A stretch of 64,000 nt of DNA from Plazaster borealis (lineage: Eukaryota > Echinodermata > Asteroidea > Forcipulatida > Labidiasteridae), in contig JAJGQC010000703.1 in assembly GCA_021014325.1 (NCBI GenBank), positions 124,001 through 188,000 of the forward strand. The letters are read 5' to 3'. Both the position numbers and the translations under genes were made by a program. The notes under the pieces are model-generated. The model saw only the letters and a program-made list of their open reading frames with translations. It had not been told where the DNA came from and searched no databases. This document shows, piece after piece, positions 31,046 through 41,449 of the stretch (its first letter is position 1; each line of letters begins with the position of its first letter).

Positions 31046-31806
31046 GAAGTCATCGAACACTGCATCTACGATGTCGGAACATGGATGAATCGTAACTTTC
31101 TTAAGCGAAATGATGCAAAAACTGAATTCATGATTCTAGGTTTCAAACAGCAAATTAGGAAAGTCAATATTGAACACATTAGAGTTGGTGATGCTCACAT
31201 TGAGCCTTCCACTAATGTTCGTAATTTAGGTGTGATGTTTGACTCAGCTATGACAATGGAAAGCCAGGTGACAGCAATATCTAAGGCTGTTTTTATGTCA
31301 ATTAGGAATATTGGCAGAATACGGGATCACCTCACAAGGGATGCTGCGGAAACCATTGTCCATTCATGCAACTCGCTTTTATATGGAAATAACAGCATAC
31401 ACCTCTCTCGTCTTCAACGGCTACAGAATTTCGCGGCAAGGATAATCACATACACCAAGAAAACGGACCACATCACACCCGTATTAGCCTACTTGCACTG
31501 GCTCCCTATCCAACAAAGAGTTAAATATAAACTGTGCCTCATTATTTTCAAGATTTTACAAGGTGATGCCCCAGCATATTTAAGTGATCTTGTGCGATTA
31601 TATGCCCCAGGGCATCGTGGCTTACGGTCTGCACAACAAAAACTCCTTCAGGAAAAAATGGCGAATCATCAATGGGGGAGAGAAGTTTTCAGATTGCAGC
31701 ACCAAGGCTTTGGAACTCCCTACCTGAAACTGTGAAACTTTCAAATTCACTTGGCATATACAAGAACAGTTTAAAATCCTACCTGCATAAAGAAGCATTT
31801 TGTTAA
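31046..31806 (+). pseudogene. CR1/L2-like LINE, 5'-truncated reverse transcriptase C-terminus
   Basis: The frame opens EVIEHCIYDVGTWMNRNFLK, followed by KTEFMILGF, LGVMFDSAM, LQRLQNFAARIIT, HITPVLAYLHWLPIQQRVK and APAYLSDLVRLYAPGHRGLR: the classic thumb and C-terminal segment of CR1/L2/Rex-type reverse transcriptases. About eight residues usually found before CNSLLYG (the SRLDY segment) are missing. Near 31670-31682 (a GGGGGAGAG run) the frame changes by one; the new frame holds the expected RSFQIAAPRLWNSLPE and ends LHKEAFC with TAA at 31804-31806. Truncated upstream by the minisatellite, hence dead. Confidence 0.85.
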
Positions 31807-31920
31807 CTCTATTTTGTACTTATGTAATGCTACTTTCTCTTTTATGTTGGTTGTTTTGCAGAGCAGCGCCATAAGCGCCGCTTGCAGCGGACACCGGTGC
31901 TTTAAAAGTTTATTTTTTGT
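31807..31920 (+). mobile_element. LINE 3' tail
   Basis: The 3' sequence after the LINE stop has AGCAGCGCCATAAGCGCCGC and GGTGCTTTAAAAGTT, resembling the short GCGC-bearing hairpin tails of CR1/L2 elements and related SINEs. Confidence 0.5.
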
Positions 31921-32285
31921 CAAGGTAATTCTCTATATTTTGTCAGAGCCATGCTCCTTATAATATTTATCTGGGAGGGATAAGCTCATATAGTTATCTG
32001 TGGGTATTGTTCTGTATCAAATCATCATTTCATTCCAGAAATATTGTCATGTTTAGGTCTGACTGAATCATTGTAAACTTGTGTGTGGCCAGCCTCCTGT
32101 TGTGTTGACCTTTTGCCCTTAGTATAAGTGCTGTGCATTGTGTATACAAATATATTGTGTATTGTGTGTTATAGTATTGGAGGATTAAAACCTGTACACA
32201 GGAGATTATTTTATATTTTATATTTTTGAAGTCGTATGGATTCTGCTTTTGGTGTATTCTGGTGAATGCTTGTCCTTTTGGTTAC
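31910..32285 (+). repeat. Triplicated segment, copy 1 (partial)
   Basis: From TTATTTTTTGTCAAGGTA through ATCTGGGAGGGATAAGCTC, TTGTGTTGACCTTTTGCCC to GGTGTATTCTGGTGAATGC. It lacks the left 150 bp present in copies 2 and 3 and directly follows the LINE tail. Confidence 0.8.
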
Positions 32286-32295
32286 AACGCTATGT

Positions 32296-32665
32296 TTCGA
32301 CACCCCTATGGTCCAACACCCCTATGTTCCGACACCCTGTGTGTATTTTTCTAATCCTAACCCTAACTCTAACCCTAACTCTAACACTAACACTAACTCT
32401 AATCCTAATCCTAACCCTAACCCTAACCCTAACCCTAACCCTAACCCTAACCCTAACCCTAACCCTAACCCTAACCCTAACCCTAACCCTAACCCTAACC
32501 CTAACCCTAACCCTAACCCTAACCCTAACCCTAACTCTAACACTAACTCTAATCCTAACCCTAACCCTAACTCTAACCCTAACCCTAACCCTAACCCTAG
32601 CATTTAAATCTTGAGGGGTTTGTCGGAACATAGAGGTGTCGGATTATAGGGGTGTCGAATATAGA
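32296..32665. repeat. Interstitial telomeric repeat block between inverted repeats
   Basis: From 32351 to 32600 is an array of CCCTAA (TTAGGG on the minus strand), with about 20 perfect units in the centre and CTCTAA, CACTAA and TCCTAA variants on both edges in similar order. On either side are inverted repeats of about 45 bp: TTCGACACCCCTATGG then CCTATGTTCCGACACCC at 32296-32335, and GTCGGAACATAGAGGTGTCG then ATAGGGGTGTCGAA at 32619-32662. The six open frames through the array are artefacts. TTAGGG is the ancestral metazoan telomere unit. Confidence 0.92.
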
Positions 32666-32684
32666 GCAGTCACCATCCTTTTTA

Positions 32685-33206
32685 GGGGACCAAAGTGCGC
32701 CCTCAGTGTTCAAGTGTTTGATCCAACTTTGTGATTAGCATAATTTTTAATAAAAAGTTCTGTTTGGGGTTGCGTCCTTTGGGCTCACTCTCTTTTCCAT
32801 TTTAGCTTTGAGCACAAGAGAGCTTGTTTATTTTTTGTCAAGGTATTTCTCTCTATTTTGTGGGGGGATGGCTCTGGCCATGCTCCATATAATTTGTATC
32901 TGGGAGGGATAAGCTCATATAGTTATCTGTGGGTATTGTTCTGTATCAAATCATCATTTCATTCCAGAAATATTGTTATTTTTAGGGCAGATTGAATCAT
33001 TGTAAACTAGTGTGTGGCCAGCCTCATGTTGTGTTGACCTTTTGCCCTTAATATAAGTGACTGTGCTGTGCATTGTGTATACTATTATATTGTGTATTGT
33101 GTGCTATAGTATTGGAGGATTAAAACCTGTACAGGAGCTTATTTTATATTTTGGATGTCATATGGATTCTGCTTTTGGTGTATTCTGGTGAATGCTCGTC
33201 CTTTTA
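32685..33206 (+). repeat. Triplicated segment, copy 2
   Basis: Starts CAAAGTGCGCCCTCAGTG, continues with GATTAGCATAATTTTTAA, then the parts shared with copy 1. It ends with TCTGGTGAATGCTCGTCC. Confidence 0.85.
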
Positions 33207-33666
33207 AAGAGAGGACTGGCCTCCTTCCGGTGTCTCTGCAAATGGCGTTGTAGAAAAGATAGTGTATTCGCAATTTTTGCCATGTTTCTATTTTCGGTAT
33301 TGCTACTCAATACGCTTTTTTATCATTGAGTTTAATATTTGAATAAAGACGTCGGTTTTTACCCGGATTTAAACCCTGGTCTTAAGGTTTTCTCCTGAGG
33401 ATTGATGTAATAGGTTTCCGCGTGGATGTGATTTTAAATAACCATTTGGTTGTATAGTGTATTGTCATGGTTCCTCTATCGTAAATAGAGACAAGCGATT
33501 CCCGCCATGTTAGTATATTATGTCTGGTTTGTAGTAGGATGGATCTGGTGCATCATTTTATGAGATTGAGTTAAAAATATGCATAATGCTTTAAAGGTGT
33601 AAATCATTGTAAATGTCATACTAGGTCGCACTCGGGTTGCGTGGTCTGAAGTAGGAACCTGCAGGG
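33207..33666. other. Spacer between triplicated segments
   Basis: No exon or complete element was recognised. It includes the left 8-bp flank of the element at 33667. Confidence 0.45.
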
Positions 33667-33866
33667 CAGAGCTGTGTATTGAGAGAGTTGGGACATGGAG
33701 GGACCAGCTTTCTCCGGTCACGTGGTTGCTGGACGCCATTTTGTTCCAAATCCAGCACAACCCAATGGGCAGACTAGTCTGGCACCCTGTATTCGCCAAT
33801 GCATTTTTTTGAGACAAAATGGCTTCTAATCGCAAGGTTTCGCAACTCTCTCAATATACGGCTCTG
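33667..33866. mobile_element. hAT-type MITE with 8-bp target duplication
   Basis: CAGAGCTGTGTATTGAGAGA at the left mirrors TCTCTCAATATACGGCTCTG at the right. CTGCAGGG lies on both sides (33659-33666 and 33867-33874), a perfect 8-bp duplication as made by hAT (or P) transposases. 200 bp, non-coding. Confidence 0.8.
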
Positions 33867-33874
33867 CTGCAGGG

Positions 33875-34394
33875 AACCCAAATGCGCCCTCAGTGTTCAA
33901 GTGTCTGATCCAACTTTGTGATTAGCATAATTTATTTTTTTAAAGTTCTGTTTGGGGTCGCGACCTTTGGGCTCACTCTCTTTTTCATTATCTTTGGGCA
34001 AGAAAGCACATTTATTTTTTGTCTAGGTATTTCTCTCTATTTTGTGGGGGGGGGGATGGCTCTGGCCATGCTCCATATAATTTGTATCTGGGAGGGATAA
34101 GCTCATAGAGTTATCTGTGGGTATTGTTCTGTATCAAATCATAACTTTACTCCAGAAATATTGTAATTTTTAAGGGCTGATTGAATCATTGTAAACTAGT
34201 GTATGGCCTTCCCTGTTTTGTGTTGACCTTTTGCCCTTAATATAAGTGACTGTGCTGTGCATTGTGCATACAATTATATTTTGTATTGTGTGCTATAGTA
34301 TTGGAGGATTAAAATCAATACAGGAGATTATTTTATATTTTTGATGTCATGGATTCTGCTTTTGGTGTATTCTGGTGAATGCTTGTCCTTTTTA
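33875..34394 (+). repeat. Triplicated segment, copy 3
   Basis: Starts AAATGCGCCCTCAGTGTTC and follows copy 2 throughout, ending TCTGGTGAATGCTTGTCC. Its left boundary nearly coincides with the hAT-type MITE. Confidence 0.85.
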
Positions 34395-34703
34395 AATAGA
34401 GGACCGGCTTCTTCCCATGTCTCTACATACCAAGAGGGACTGAGAGAGGTATAAGGGGAAACGAAACAATCAGATGGACATCGTAGTTTAGGAGTTTGAG
34501 TAGGACATGCTAGAGGCCAACAAAAAATAAATATAGGTACATGTTTAATGTACAGTTTTTTATGAAAACAAACAAGGTCAAAATCTCTTTTTGTTATGGT
34601 GAATCTGAAAAGAGCCGGTGGGTTTTCTTGGCATAAAGCCATGTTCATCATCTTCGCCTTGCGCCCTGGGTCCACAGAGGGAACCGCCATCTGCCCCGCC
34701 GAC
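34395..34703. other. Spacer with a histone-stem-loop-like motif on the minus strand
   Basis: On the minus strand at about 34620-34580: CCGGCTCTTTTCAGATTCACC then ATAACAAAAAGAGAT. This resembles the histone stem-loop, ACC tail and purine-rich downstream element, but the 3' half of the stem is mutated. A minus-strand frame of 120 codons here has no recognisable similarity. Confidence 0.3.
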
Positions 34704-34914
34704 TATAGACCGTATTGAATAATGCTATGAAAGTCGCCATCTTGTAGGGCAAACCGTATGAGCGTCTAAACGCGTATCAATGAAGCACGCAGCACGCAGC
34801 AATCCCGGTTTGATTTCTACGGCACATGCACGCACACCCAAACGCACACGCTCACAGACGCCATGTTGAAGGGCAGATATTTGAATGGTGACGTCATATT
34901 CAATACGATCTATA
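34704..34914. mobile_element. Foldback element with TATAGACCGTATTGAATA ends
   Basis: Left TATAGACCGTATTGAATAA and right ATATTCAATACGATCTATA are near-perfect inverted copies, with secondary matches GTCGCCATCTTG and GACGCCATGTTGAAGGGC. The TA at the ends could be a target duplication. Confidence 0.65.
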
Positions 34915-35872
34915 CATCTAGCCCAAAGATCGTATAGCGCCGTAGGTGCAAGATAGGGAACTCACGCGCAAACGCGCGCAAATGAGTGAAATACGCACTG
35001 GAGGGGCGCGGCCGCCATCTTAGGGAGCTGAATCAATCACGCGCCCCCAATGTTCATGCACAGAGAGTGATAATCTCTCATACATCGCTCGGCAGAACAG
35101 CCGTAGCGCCCCCAATGATCATGCATAGAGGGTCTTTTTATTTTGTTTTATTCATTTGAAGGTGGCCGCCAAGCATAATTCAAACTGGTCACCAATTCTT
35201 CAGTCCACACTTTATGTAGTTACAAATTCTAAAAAGATTGATGAGAGAGGGGACGATCAACTGGTATTTTTCTCGGGGGGGGGGGGCCTTAAAAGCAAAA
35301 TAGCATTGCTTTAGATCTTTGAGTTGTATGCATAATAAATGACAGAGTCAACAGGACAATATTATTGCCCAAAATCGGGATTTCTTGTATAAAATCAACA
35401 ATTAAAACACTTATCTGAACAGAATTCGAACATCTGTAGTTGTTTTTGTATTATTTGTTGGGACCTACGGGGTGGGTGGTAAAATGTCTTACTAACCCAA
35501 CAGACAATGAATACAGTGAATAGAACAGCTGTGTAATTTATTCAATTAAACTCACGGACAGCACCATAGCACAAATTGCAGCAGGGCTAAAATGACAATA
35601 AAATTACTAAAATATCTCAAATTTTACAGAAGTATTATACAGAAGTTTAAAATTGGTTAGAAATGTACAAGTAAATATATAAATAAGTAAATATACATAC
35701 TTACATACACATGTAAAACATGCATTGAATTCTATGCATCTCAGGGCTAAAATGACAATACAATAATTAAAAATATCAGTATATAAGTATATACAGAAGT
35801 TCAAAACATATACATGTAAAACATAAATTGAATTTAATGACTGCTTGGGGCTGTCAATGATAATAGACCTTT
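34915..35872. other. Intergenic DNA, nothing coding
   Basis: The phrase ATCGTATAGCGCCGTAGG with CAAGATAGGGAACTCACGC at about 34928-34970 recurs inverted at 40200-40250. A GGGGGGGGGG run lies at about 35275. Near 35590-35810 the short segment AGGGCTAAAATGACAATA is present twice. Confidence 0.5.
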
Positions 35873-36035
35873 ATCATGCTGCACTGCTATCTTGGTCCTG
35901 TATCCAATAGCAGTAACAATTGCAAATATTTAATGTACAAAAAGGAACCAGGCTATTTGCTGTTTCAGCCTCGGTTTGGTTACATTGATTTGAATGGGAG
36001 AAAATCAAGATAGCCGCACCATGATAAAGGTCTAT
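35873..36035. mobile_element. Foldback element with ATAGACCTTTATCATG ends
   Basis: ATAGACCTTTATCATGCTGC at the left mirrors ACCATGATAAAGGTCTAT at the right, and CTATCTTG mirrors CAAGATAG; arms of about 30 bp. 163 bp, non-coding. Confidence 0.7.
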
Positions 36036-37086
36036 AATGTGAGTTGACAGTTCATCTTAATACAACTTAAAATTCTGCAATGCCTGTTCTTTAAAAAATA
36101 ATAAAATACATGTAAAGATCAGTATATTCTGTAAAATGTTCCATTTGTGGGACCATTCCTCATTATTCGTAAAAATAACGCCTGCAGTGTAGGTTTTGTT
36201 TCCTATAACCCCCCCCCCCCAAGAAAAAAAGGAAAAGACATTTGCCAAATTTTGTAGCCTTAAATTAATTTAATTTTTAATTCCTTGTTCTTGTTCCTCG
36301 TCACTGAGCCAAAAACAGACGGCAATTTTGAAATTAAACTTCCCGCTTTTATCAGATTCTATGATTCCAAGTCAATTTATTCTTTAAGTCATGCAATTAA
36401 AAAATGATGAGCTTTTCTTTCAAGGTGTACACAAAGACTAAACATTAAAAATAAATATAGCTATTCTTTTAAATGCCAATAAAAATTCCAATTAAAAATA
36501 AAACAGATGAAACTGCGATAACCCCCCACACACACACACACACACGTGTGTAAACACCGCAATCGTGGACCCTCCTTTGTTCAACTCTTTGTGTTAGCAA
36601 CCGTGGGCCACAATGATTTCCTTTGTGATAGCAACCGTGGACCTATTATCCCTTTTGTTATAGGTGCACGGTTTGAATGTGGATACCTACCCACACACAC
36701 ACACAAGTGTGTAAACACCTGCAATCGGGGACCTCCTATGTCCCTCTTTTGTTTGTACTTAAACTTTTTGGAAACATCTCCCATTAGTTTTGTACACACT
36801 TTCCAACTGGGGACCTTTACCGAACCGGGACCCTATTGTCCTCTTTTGTTATAGGTCCCGGTTTGAATGTGTATACAAACACACCCAAACACACCCTCGC
36901 TGTTTAGTGTTTATACCATTCATGTCGCTATGACTTAATTTGCATATAAACAACCCATCAAGTTGTACGCCACTTCAAAATGTCATTTTGGTGACCTAAT
37001 TATTCAGGGCCACTGTACTATTATTTTAAATCACAATTAAATGTTGTTTAATCACAATGACTGACTTAATGTACAACTTGTTTGCT
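36036..37086. other. Intergenic DNA with short repeats
   Basis: A (CA)n run lies at about 36524-36545. A phrase GTGTGTAAACACCGCAATCG at 36546 recurs as GTGTGTAAACACCTGCAATC at about 36708, and ATAGGTGCACGGTTTGAATG recurs as ATAGGTCCCGGTTTGAATG. No exon found. Confidence 0.55.
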
Positions 37087-38694
37087 TCATTTATGTGCAA
37101 CTTTGTCAACTTTCCTACATTTCCTTTTGAGGGTGACATTATGTACTTCTCTGTTTTTAAACTTAAGTGCATAATGCATTCTGACGTTCACAAACACAGC
37201 TACAATTTTGGATTTTATTCTCTCACTGCATAACTGCATCACCTTGTACAAAGGTAGATCACACATGGCTCGATTGAGCAGGTGGGAGATGTTGCTCCTT
37301 GTCATCTTGATGTCATCAAATTCAGTGCGAAACAACTTCTCACATTCAGTACAGAAAGCTAGGAAACGCTCTGAAGGGACCATTAACGATCCAAAGTCAG
37401 ATGTGGAAGTGTCGTAGGCTTTGTGATGTGTGAAGAGTAGCGCAGGGTTGTCTAAATCTGCATTCTCTTTCAGCAGAGCTTTTCTGCAGATCTGGCATGA
37501 AGAGAGTACTTCATGTCCAGTTATTACCTTGTGACAGAGATAACCAGCGATGTATGTGATGTTTGTATATTGTTCATAACTTCTTGCTGCTGTGGAGCTT
37601 TTGGTGTTGAGACTACCTCACTCTTTCTCTTAAGTAGCCTGCGAGGGGTGGACAGAGATTTGGGAGGATTGGGAACTTGGAAAATTGTTGGAATTGCATT
37701 CCAGTTCAGTCTGTTTTTCGTCCGTTTGTTTGAAAACTGCTGAATCTCAAAGTGCTCCGAACACAAGCGGCAGTTTGATGATACATACAGGGGAGTTCTC
37801 TGAAGCAGATCAGAGTGACGGGTGTTTTGGACCCACTTCTGACATCTGCAAAGAACAAAATATAGGCAATAATATTATACTGTATGTTAAAATTGAACAA
37901 ATAAGCTGACATTACATGCGGAGAAGCCTCTTAAATCTACCAACAACTCAGTTTAACACAACCTCATTTTGCTGCCAATTCCTTCCTGCTTGCTTTCGTC
38001 ACATAAAGTCAGAGTCAACAAACGTAATGTTCAACAAGAGCACCGCTAATTTCCAAACATCATCACCAGTCATCAGTCACCATGTTTAACCCAGGGTAAT
38101 GATTTGGTTTTTGTCAACCTTAAGGTATCAAAATTATTAAAAAGGTACAACATAAGTCACCTGTGAAAGTTGCAGATGAATACAGTGTACTTGTTGAAGA
38201 AACAGCAATGAACTGGCACAGTATTTTCATCAAGACTGTTCAATCCATCCATGTTTAGTGTGTGTTTTTAATTGTAATGCCCCCAACCGCTTGGTACCAA
38301 ATTGCATTCTGGCCATTATCTTAATTGGTCTACCAACCACCAACTTCAGCCAGTGTGCTTTCCAAAATCAGTTCTACAAGGTGGAGATTTTCATTGCTTA
38401 AGGCAACATTCAAATGGACACTACCACATTTAAATGTTGCCTTTAGTTAGGTGATATGATTGGAGTATATTTTTATAAATTTCTATTATTGATGCAATAT
38501 AGGCCCTATAGGCTAGTACTTTTTACACATTTAATGGAAATAATTCAAACAACAAATTGCCTAATATTTAATAACAAATATGTACCTCTCCTTGTTCTAG
38601 GAAACTTGAAGAATGACAGATCCGGTCGCTTGCTCTGACGATTAAAGCAATTTATTGCAGAACAGTGAGCTGATGATGATGAGGTCGATGCCAT
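37087..38694 (-). pseudogene. P-element-like gene remnant: THAP domain plus C-terminal domain, catalytic core missing
   Basis: Exon 1 (38586-38694) starts with ATG and reads MASTSSSSAHCSAINCFNRQ, then LSFFKFPRTR: the first half of a THAP zinc finger (C-x4-C, then FxFP). The next block (37845 downwards) has QKWVQNTRHSDL, NCRLCSEHFE and LNWNAIPTIFQVP, the second half (W, then C-x2-H, then the AIPTIF tail). About 30 residues later, in another frame, comes ITYIAGYLCHKVITGHE then CQICRKALL and PSERFLAFCTECEKLF, like the C-terminal region of P-type/THAP transposase-related proteins, ending at the stop 37087-37089. The RNase-H-like catalytic part is absent. Exon 1 ends in phase 1 while the THAP frame of the next exon needs phase 2, and a second one-base shift precedes the IAGY motif. 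Probably decayed. Confidence 0.65.
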
Positions 38695-39143
38695 GTTGCC
38701 TTCCCTTGTTTTGTTTTTGTTGACAGATCAGGATCTATGAACAAAACAATGAATAAATGTTCTATAATTAAAACCACAACACTTTGACAAGATTGACAGC
38801 AATCATGGCAAATTGCTCAAAATACTCCATAGAAGCAAGGTCCAAAATCCAAGGACATTACTTAATTAATATTATACAAATAAATAGAATAAGATAAAAC
38901 AGACAGAGGAACATAACGTTACAGTCGTCAACAGTAACATAGTAACAGAGATCTAGAATGATTTGGCACACGAACCGAGAAGAGGCCCAGATGCCCAGAC
39001 CAATTTCAAGGACGGTCATCTTCATACCATAACATTGGACCAGATGTTAGTTAGTCATGTTAGTGTTAGTACTTGTTCGTTGTTTTTGTGTGAATGACGA
39101 TCTTACCACTTTTATTGAACATTATGACGAGTGTACTTTGCCC

Positions 39144-39512
39144 TTTAAAGGCATCGTACACGTTTGGTATTTACTCAAAATATTTATCAGCATAAAAACT
39201 TGCTTGGTAACGAGCAACGGAGAGCTGTTGATAGTATAAAACATTGTGAGAACCTCTGAAGTAACGTAGTTTTTGAGAAAGAGGTAATTTCTCACTAAAA
39301 TAATAAAAACTTCTTGCAAGAAGTTTTTATTCCTAACTGAAAGCACACAAATTTGTACAACAAGGGCGTTTTTTCTTTCATCATTTTCTTGCAACTTCGA
39401 TGACCAATTGAACCCAATTTTTTACAGGCTTGTTATTTTATGCATATGTTGGGATACACCAAGTGAGAACACTGGTCTTTGACAATTACCAAACGTGTAC
39501 GATGCCTTTAAA
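39144..39512 (-). mobile_element. Foldback MITE, family A, inverse copy
   Basis: TTTAAAGGCATCGTACACG to CGTGTACGATGCCTTTAAA, with the central CTTCTTGCAAGAAG palindrome. Confidence 0.8.
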
Positions 39513-39626
39513 ACAATGTCACAAAAATAATCGTCTATAATTTTCGTCTCAGTGTTAGCATGTAAAACGAATTACCAGTGTTGCTGTTGGTATTAATTAC
39601 ATGTAAATACGATTTTACATGCTAAA

Positions 39627-39657
39627 ATAATTTTCGTCTCAGTGAGACGAAAATTAT
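39627..39657. other. Perfect 31-bp palindrome
   Basis: ATAATTTTCGTCTCA, central G, then TGAGACGAAAATTAT. Just upstream, TTTTCGTCTCAGTGTTAGCA and CATGTAAAACGA against CGATTTTACATG form a larger inverted structure (about 39540-39660). Downstream is a family-C-like fragment (about 39665-39800). Confidence 0.65.
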
Positions 39658-40194
39658 TTTCGTGGCATTGTTTTACTCATTTCTCAAAAACTACTAAAGC
39701 ACCTCAGCAAGTAATATTTTAAAGGGAAGCTTTGGTCATCATTATCTTCAAACCGAGGTAAGTTTAATGTTAATCTATGGACATTGTCACTGTTTTGTGT
39801 CACTCCCCTACTCCTACATTCTACAACAATTTACAAAAAAGTACCCAACAACAAGCATGTTGACAGGGGAAAGCCGGAAACCCTTTTTAAAGTCCTTAAA
39901 TTTTTAAACGAATATCATGAATATTGTCTCAAATTTTAAAGTTGTCCGATTGATGAAACAAAAAATTGGTGTTATTACACCCCATAAAAACATAAACTTA
40001 CATGTATGATGTACTCCACGATCAGGCATATTTCAGGCTGTCAGGGGGTGTAGCGACAAATACGACAAGCCCGGCCCGACTGTACGCTAAGTTATGTGCA
40101 ACTAAAAAACTTTTTTTCCCGCGCGCGGTTTTTATCACCGATCAACTCTCTCTCGCTGCTAACTAAAATGGCGGCCAAACGCGCCCATTGCGTA

Positions 40195-40391
40195 CTTCAC
40201 GTTTGTGCGTGAGTTCCCTATCTTGCGCCTACGGCGCTATACGATCTTTGATCTAGCCTGCACCAAATGTGTAGCTTTCTATCATGCATCCCACAGAGCC
40301 AACATGGCCGATATTGCCTCCACGCTTTCTCTTTAGTTTATCCACATTTTATGGCCAATTTGGTTGAGGAAACCACTGCAAAGTGAGCAAG
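40195..40391 (+). promoter_or_regulatory. Candidate promoter and first exon of the duplicated-exon transcript
   Basis: A GC-richer stretch (GCGCCTACGGCGCTATACG) precedes ACATGGCCGATATTGCCTCC and an excellent donor at 40392 (GTGAGCAAG followed by GTAAGT). The only ATG frame here stops after ten codons, so the exon is probably untranslated. Part of the GC-rich stretch also occurs inverted at 34928, so it is at least partly repeat-derived. Confidence 0.35.
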
Positions 40392-40906
40392 GTAAGTTAA
40401 ATAATTCTTATCGAATCCTCGAAAGAGTTCTTACGGTAAATATGAAATTTCAAAACAGTCAAAATGAAGCAAACATAGTAGGCTTCACCCTGTTCACTGT
40501 GTGGCACGGCGGCAGACTTTAAATACTCGTGGCTGAAACTGTATCCCTACAGCTCGAACAGTTGTTTTAGGACAAAAACCCACACAGAAAGTAATGTTTA
40601 TGTGAAAAGACCAAAATGTTACATCAAATTGTTTCACAATTTCACACATTAATTGACAATATTGAGTATTAACAGCTTGTGTGTGCGTGGTTGCAGTAGT
40701 GCAGTGATTAATAACAATATTGTCAAATTAAAGTTTTAAACTAAGATTAAAGTCCATAAAGAAACATGATAAACTTATGTTTATAAAATATATGAACTCA
40801 TTCTCTTGAAATAGTTTTGTTTTACCATAAACAAACCGGTGTGTATAGGCATTGCATACTCAGTTCCCACAGAGAAAAGTCCCACAGTCCCACTTAAAAA
40901 TATAAC

Positions 40907-40978
40907 CAGGCATATTCTCGGATGGGATTCAAACCCACTGGGGTCGTGGGTTCAAATCCCATCCGCGTAGCATGCCTG
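40907..40978. other. Hairpin made of two facing tRNA T-arm/B-box segments
   Basis: CGGATGGGATTCAAACCCAC and GTGGGTTCAAATCCCATCCG are perfect inverted 20-mers around a 7-nt loop (TGGGGTC); the flanks CAGGCAT and ATGCCTG also pair. Each arm holds a pol III B box (GGTTCAAATCC). No A box or complete tRNA was found on either strand. Confidence 0.7.
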
Positions 40979-41007
40979 TTTTCCGCAAGACTTGGGGAAA
41001 AATCGAG

Positions 41008-41219
41008 TATAGACGATGTGACCTCTGACATCATTAGAAAACCATAACATGATGCGCGCGCATGTTGCCGGGCAAAACCTTTGTGTACTGACAGCCAGCT
41101 ATAAAGGACACGCAATGTTACCATGAGTACGCGTCTTCTTGCCCGGCGAAAACATGACTTGGACAGTGTTTTGTCAACAGAGGGCGGTTTGAATGTAAAC
41201 AGAGGTCACATCGTCTATA
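41008..41219. mobile_element. Foldback element with TATAGACGATGTGACCTCTG ends
   Basis: TATAGACGATGTGACCTCTG on the left mirrors CAGAGGTCACATCGTCTATA on the right exactly. The inner parts TGCCGGGCAAAA and TTGCCCGGCGAAAA also relate. Possible TA target. 212 bp. Confidence 0.78.
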
Positions 41220-41449
41220 AATTACTGATACTGATAATAATATCAATGCATGGTTAAACCAGTGGCATGGGGGGGGGGCTCAAATCCCTTGCCCATCCCC
41301 CCATGCCCCCCCCCCCAAATGAATTTGTTTTTTATCTAAATGCAGACTATTACATCAATTTAATTACTCAATAATTATAGGATTCTGGCATGCACTCAGT
41401 TTTGGCTTGATCATGGTTAAAAAAAAAAGGCGTGTCAAAACTAGAGGGT

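Noticed and set aside
32249..32631. Open frames of 93-121 codons on both strands
   Set aside because: They are translations of the CCCTAA/TTAGGG array.
33518..33835. 105-codon minus-strand frame
   Set aside because: It crosses most of the hAT-type MITE at 33667-33866; no domain seen.
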